DNA of 64,000 nucleotides from Paracoccaceae bacterium (GTDB taxonomy: Bacteria > Pseudomonadota > Alphaproteobacteria > Rhodobacterales > Rhodobacteraceae), in the NCBI GenBank assembly GCA_033344815.1, contig JAWPMR010000001.1, forward strand, positions 4,698,136 through 4,762,135. The letters run 5' to 3'. Positions 63,665 to 64,000 of the stretch are shown in pieces (position 1 is the first letter of the stretch; each line of letters starts with the position of its first letter). Both the position numbers and the translations under genes were made by a program. The notes beneath the pieces were generated by a model that worked only from the letters and a program-made list of their open reading frames with translations, made no database searches and was not told where the DNA came from.

Positions 63665-64000
63665 ATGCCGCCTGTGAAAAAATCCAAATTGCAGACCAAC
63701 CCGCTCAACAGCCTACTTGTGAAATGCACATTTATGGTTGTGGTTTGTATTTTTGCTGTGGTTCTCAGCGTGGCCTATATGAGCAACCAGATGAAAGCCG
63801 AGCTGTCTAATGGTGCTTTGAGCGACCGCGCTGCGGAAGTCACTGGACTGCTTGCGATGCAGATGGGTGGCTCCATCAAATTCGGCAATACGGCGGCTGT
63901 CGGTGAACTTGTTGTTGGCGTCATGGAGGCGGCGGAACCGGATGCAACTGGCGCCGTCGTGATGAATTCGAATGGCGTCGTCTTGTATGAAGGCGGGAGC
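63665..64000 (+). CDS. Membrane sensor, probable methyl-accepting chemotaxis protein (partial)
   Basis: The N-terminal 112 residues are visible; the frame runs off the window. A short cytoplasmic head (MPPVKKSKLQTNPLNSLLVK) precedes a transmembrane segment (CTFMVVVCIFAVVLSVAYM) and the start of a periplasmic sensor domain (QMKAELSNGALSDRAAEVTGLLAMQMGG, NTAAVGELVVGVMEAAEPDATGAVVMNSNGVVLYEGG), with a PAS/Cache-like strand pattern. AAAGGA lies 7-12 bp upstream of the ATG. Chemoreceptor is the best guess; a sensor kinase or cyclase with the same front end is possible. Confidence 0.7.
   Translation, partial: MPPVKKSKLQTNPLNSLLVKCTFMVVVCIFAVVLSVAYMSNQMKAELSNGALSDRAAEVTGLLAMQMGGSIKFGNTAAVGELVVGVMEAAEPDATGAVVMNSNGVVLYEGGS

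Noticed and set aside
63451-63729. 92-codon minus-strand frame under the sensor gene start
   Set aside because: It overlaps the promoter and start of the well-supported plus-strand sensor gene and has no family features.

Overview
The window looks like a chromosomal segment of a marine Rhodobacterales (Roseobacter-group) alphaproteobacterium. This is inferred from the overall GC-rich codon use, the accB-accC-aat-DUF2155-mlaD-NDUFA12 gene order, the alphaproteobacterial nucleoid protein GapR, a Tat-exported PhoX phosphatase and the wealth of ABC transporters. No rRNA or tRNA gene and no CRISPR array was found.

Layout. (1) 1-9163, pentose block: a minus-strand ROK repressor, coupled to a partial FG-GAP/VCBS-repeat gene, faces the plus-strand xylFHG-xylB-xylA-glk operon (xylose uptake, isomerisation, phosphorylation). 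(2) 9160-21990, galactoside block on the minus strand: an ABC transporter (binding protein and two permeases, with a YjbR-like gene between the permeases), alpha-galactosidase GH36, then an SDR, dgoK, dgoA, SMP-30 lactonase and GH42 beta-galactosidase. An IclR regulator and a MalK-type ATPase are divergent. Together they import and hydrolyse alpha/beta-galactosides and oxidise galactose by a De Ley-Doudoroff type route, but the galactonate dehydratase is not here. (3) 22372-31061, tryptophan/kynurenine block: 2-aminobenzoate-CoA-ligase-like enzyme, kynA, kynU, a complete branched-chain-type ABC transporter and a RidA protein. (4) 31134-43276, mostly housekeeping: phoX, an unusual photolyase-like protein, clpP, clpX, RidA, NDUFA12, mlaD, DUF2155, aat, accC, accB and an acyl-CoA synthetase. 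(5) 43399-48665: a second branched-chain/amide-type ABC transporter. (6) 48903-55030: an ScfR/RamB-like regulator, a single-domain response regulator, a small membrane protein, a giant symporter-histidine kinase and an orphan FliM/FliN-like protein with an acidic PDLP-repeat tail. (7) 55036-57521: a sulfide/persulfide detoxification locus (Blh-like phosphatase/sulfurtransferase and a metallo-beta-lactamase persulfide dioxygenase) whose two membrane transporter genes (YeeE/YedE pair) have decayed into pseudogenes. (8) 57522-64000: a gene-poor decaying region with GapR, a 5'-truncated IS110, an intact IS5 element, two IS3 remnants, and the start of a membrane sensor/chemoreceptor at the right edge.

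No wholly novel defence or mobile system was recognised. The most noteworthy signals are: an exact 11-bp-phased four-copy repeat in front of the galactose-oxidation genes; an SDR whose catalytic lysine reads as asparagine; a perfect 21-bp inverted repeat that covers the start codon of the Blh gene and the end of the dead transporter gene; a photolyase-like protein with its domains in reversed order; and a perfect GC-rich hairpin directly behind every one of the four ABC binding-protein genes.
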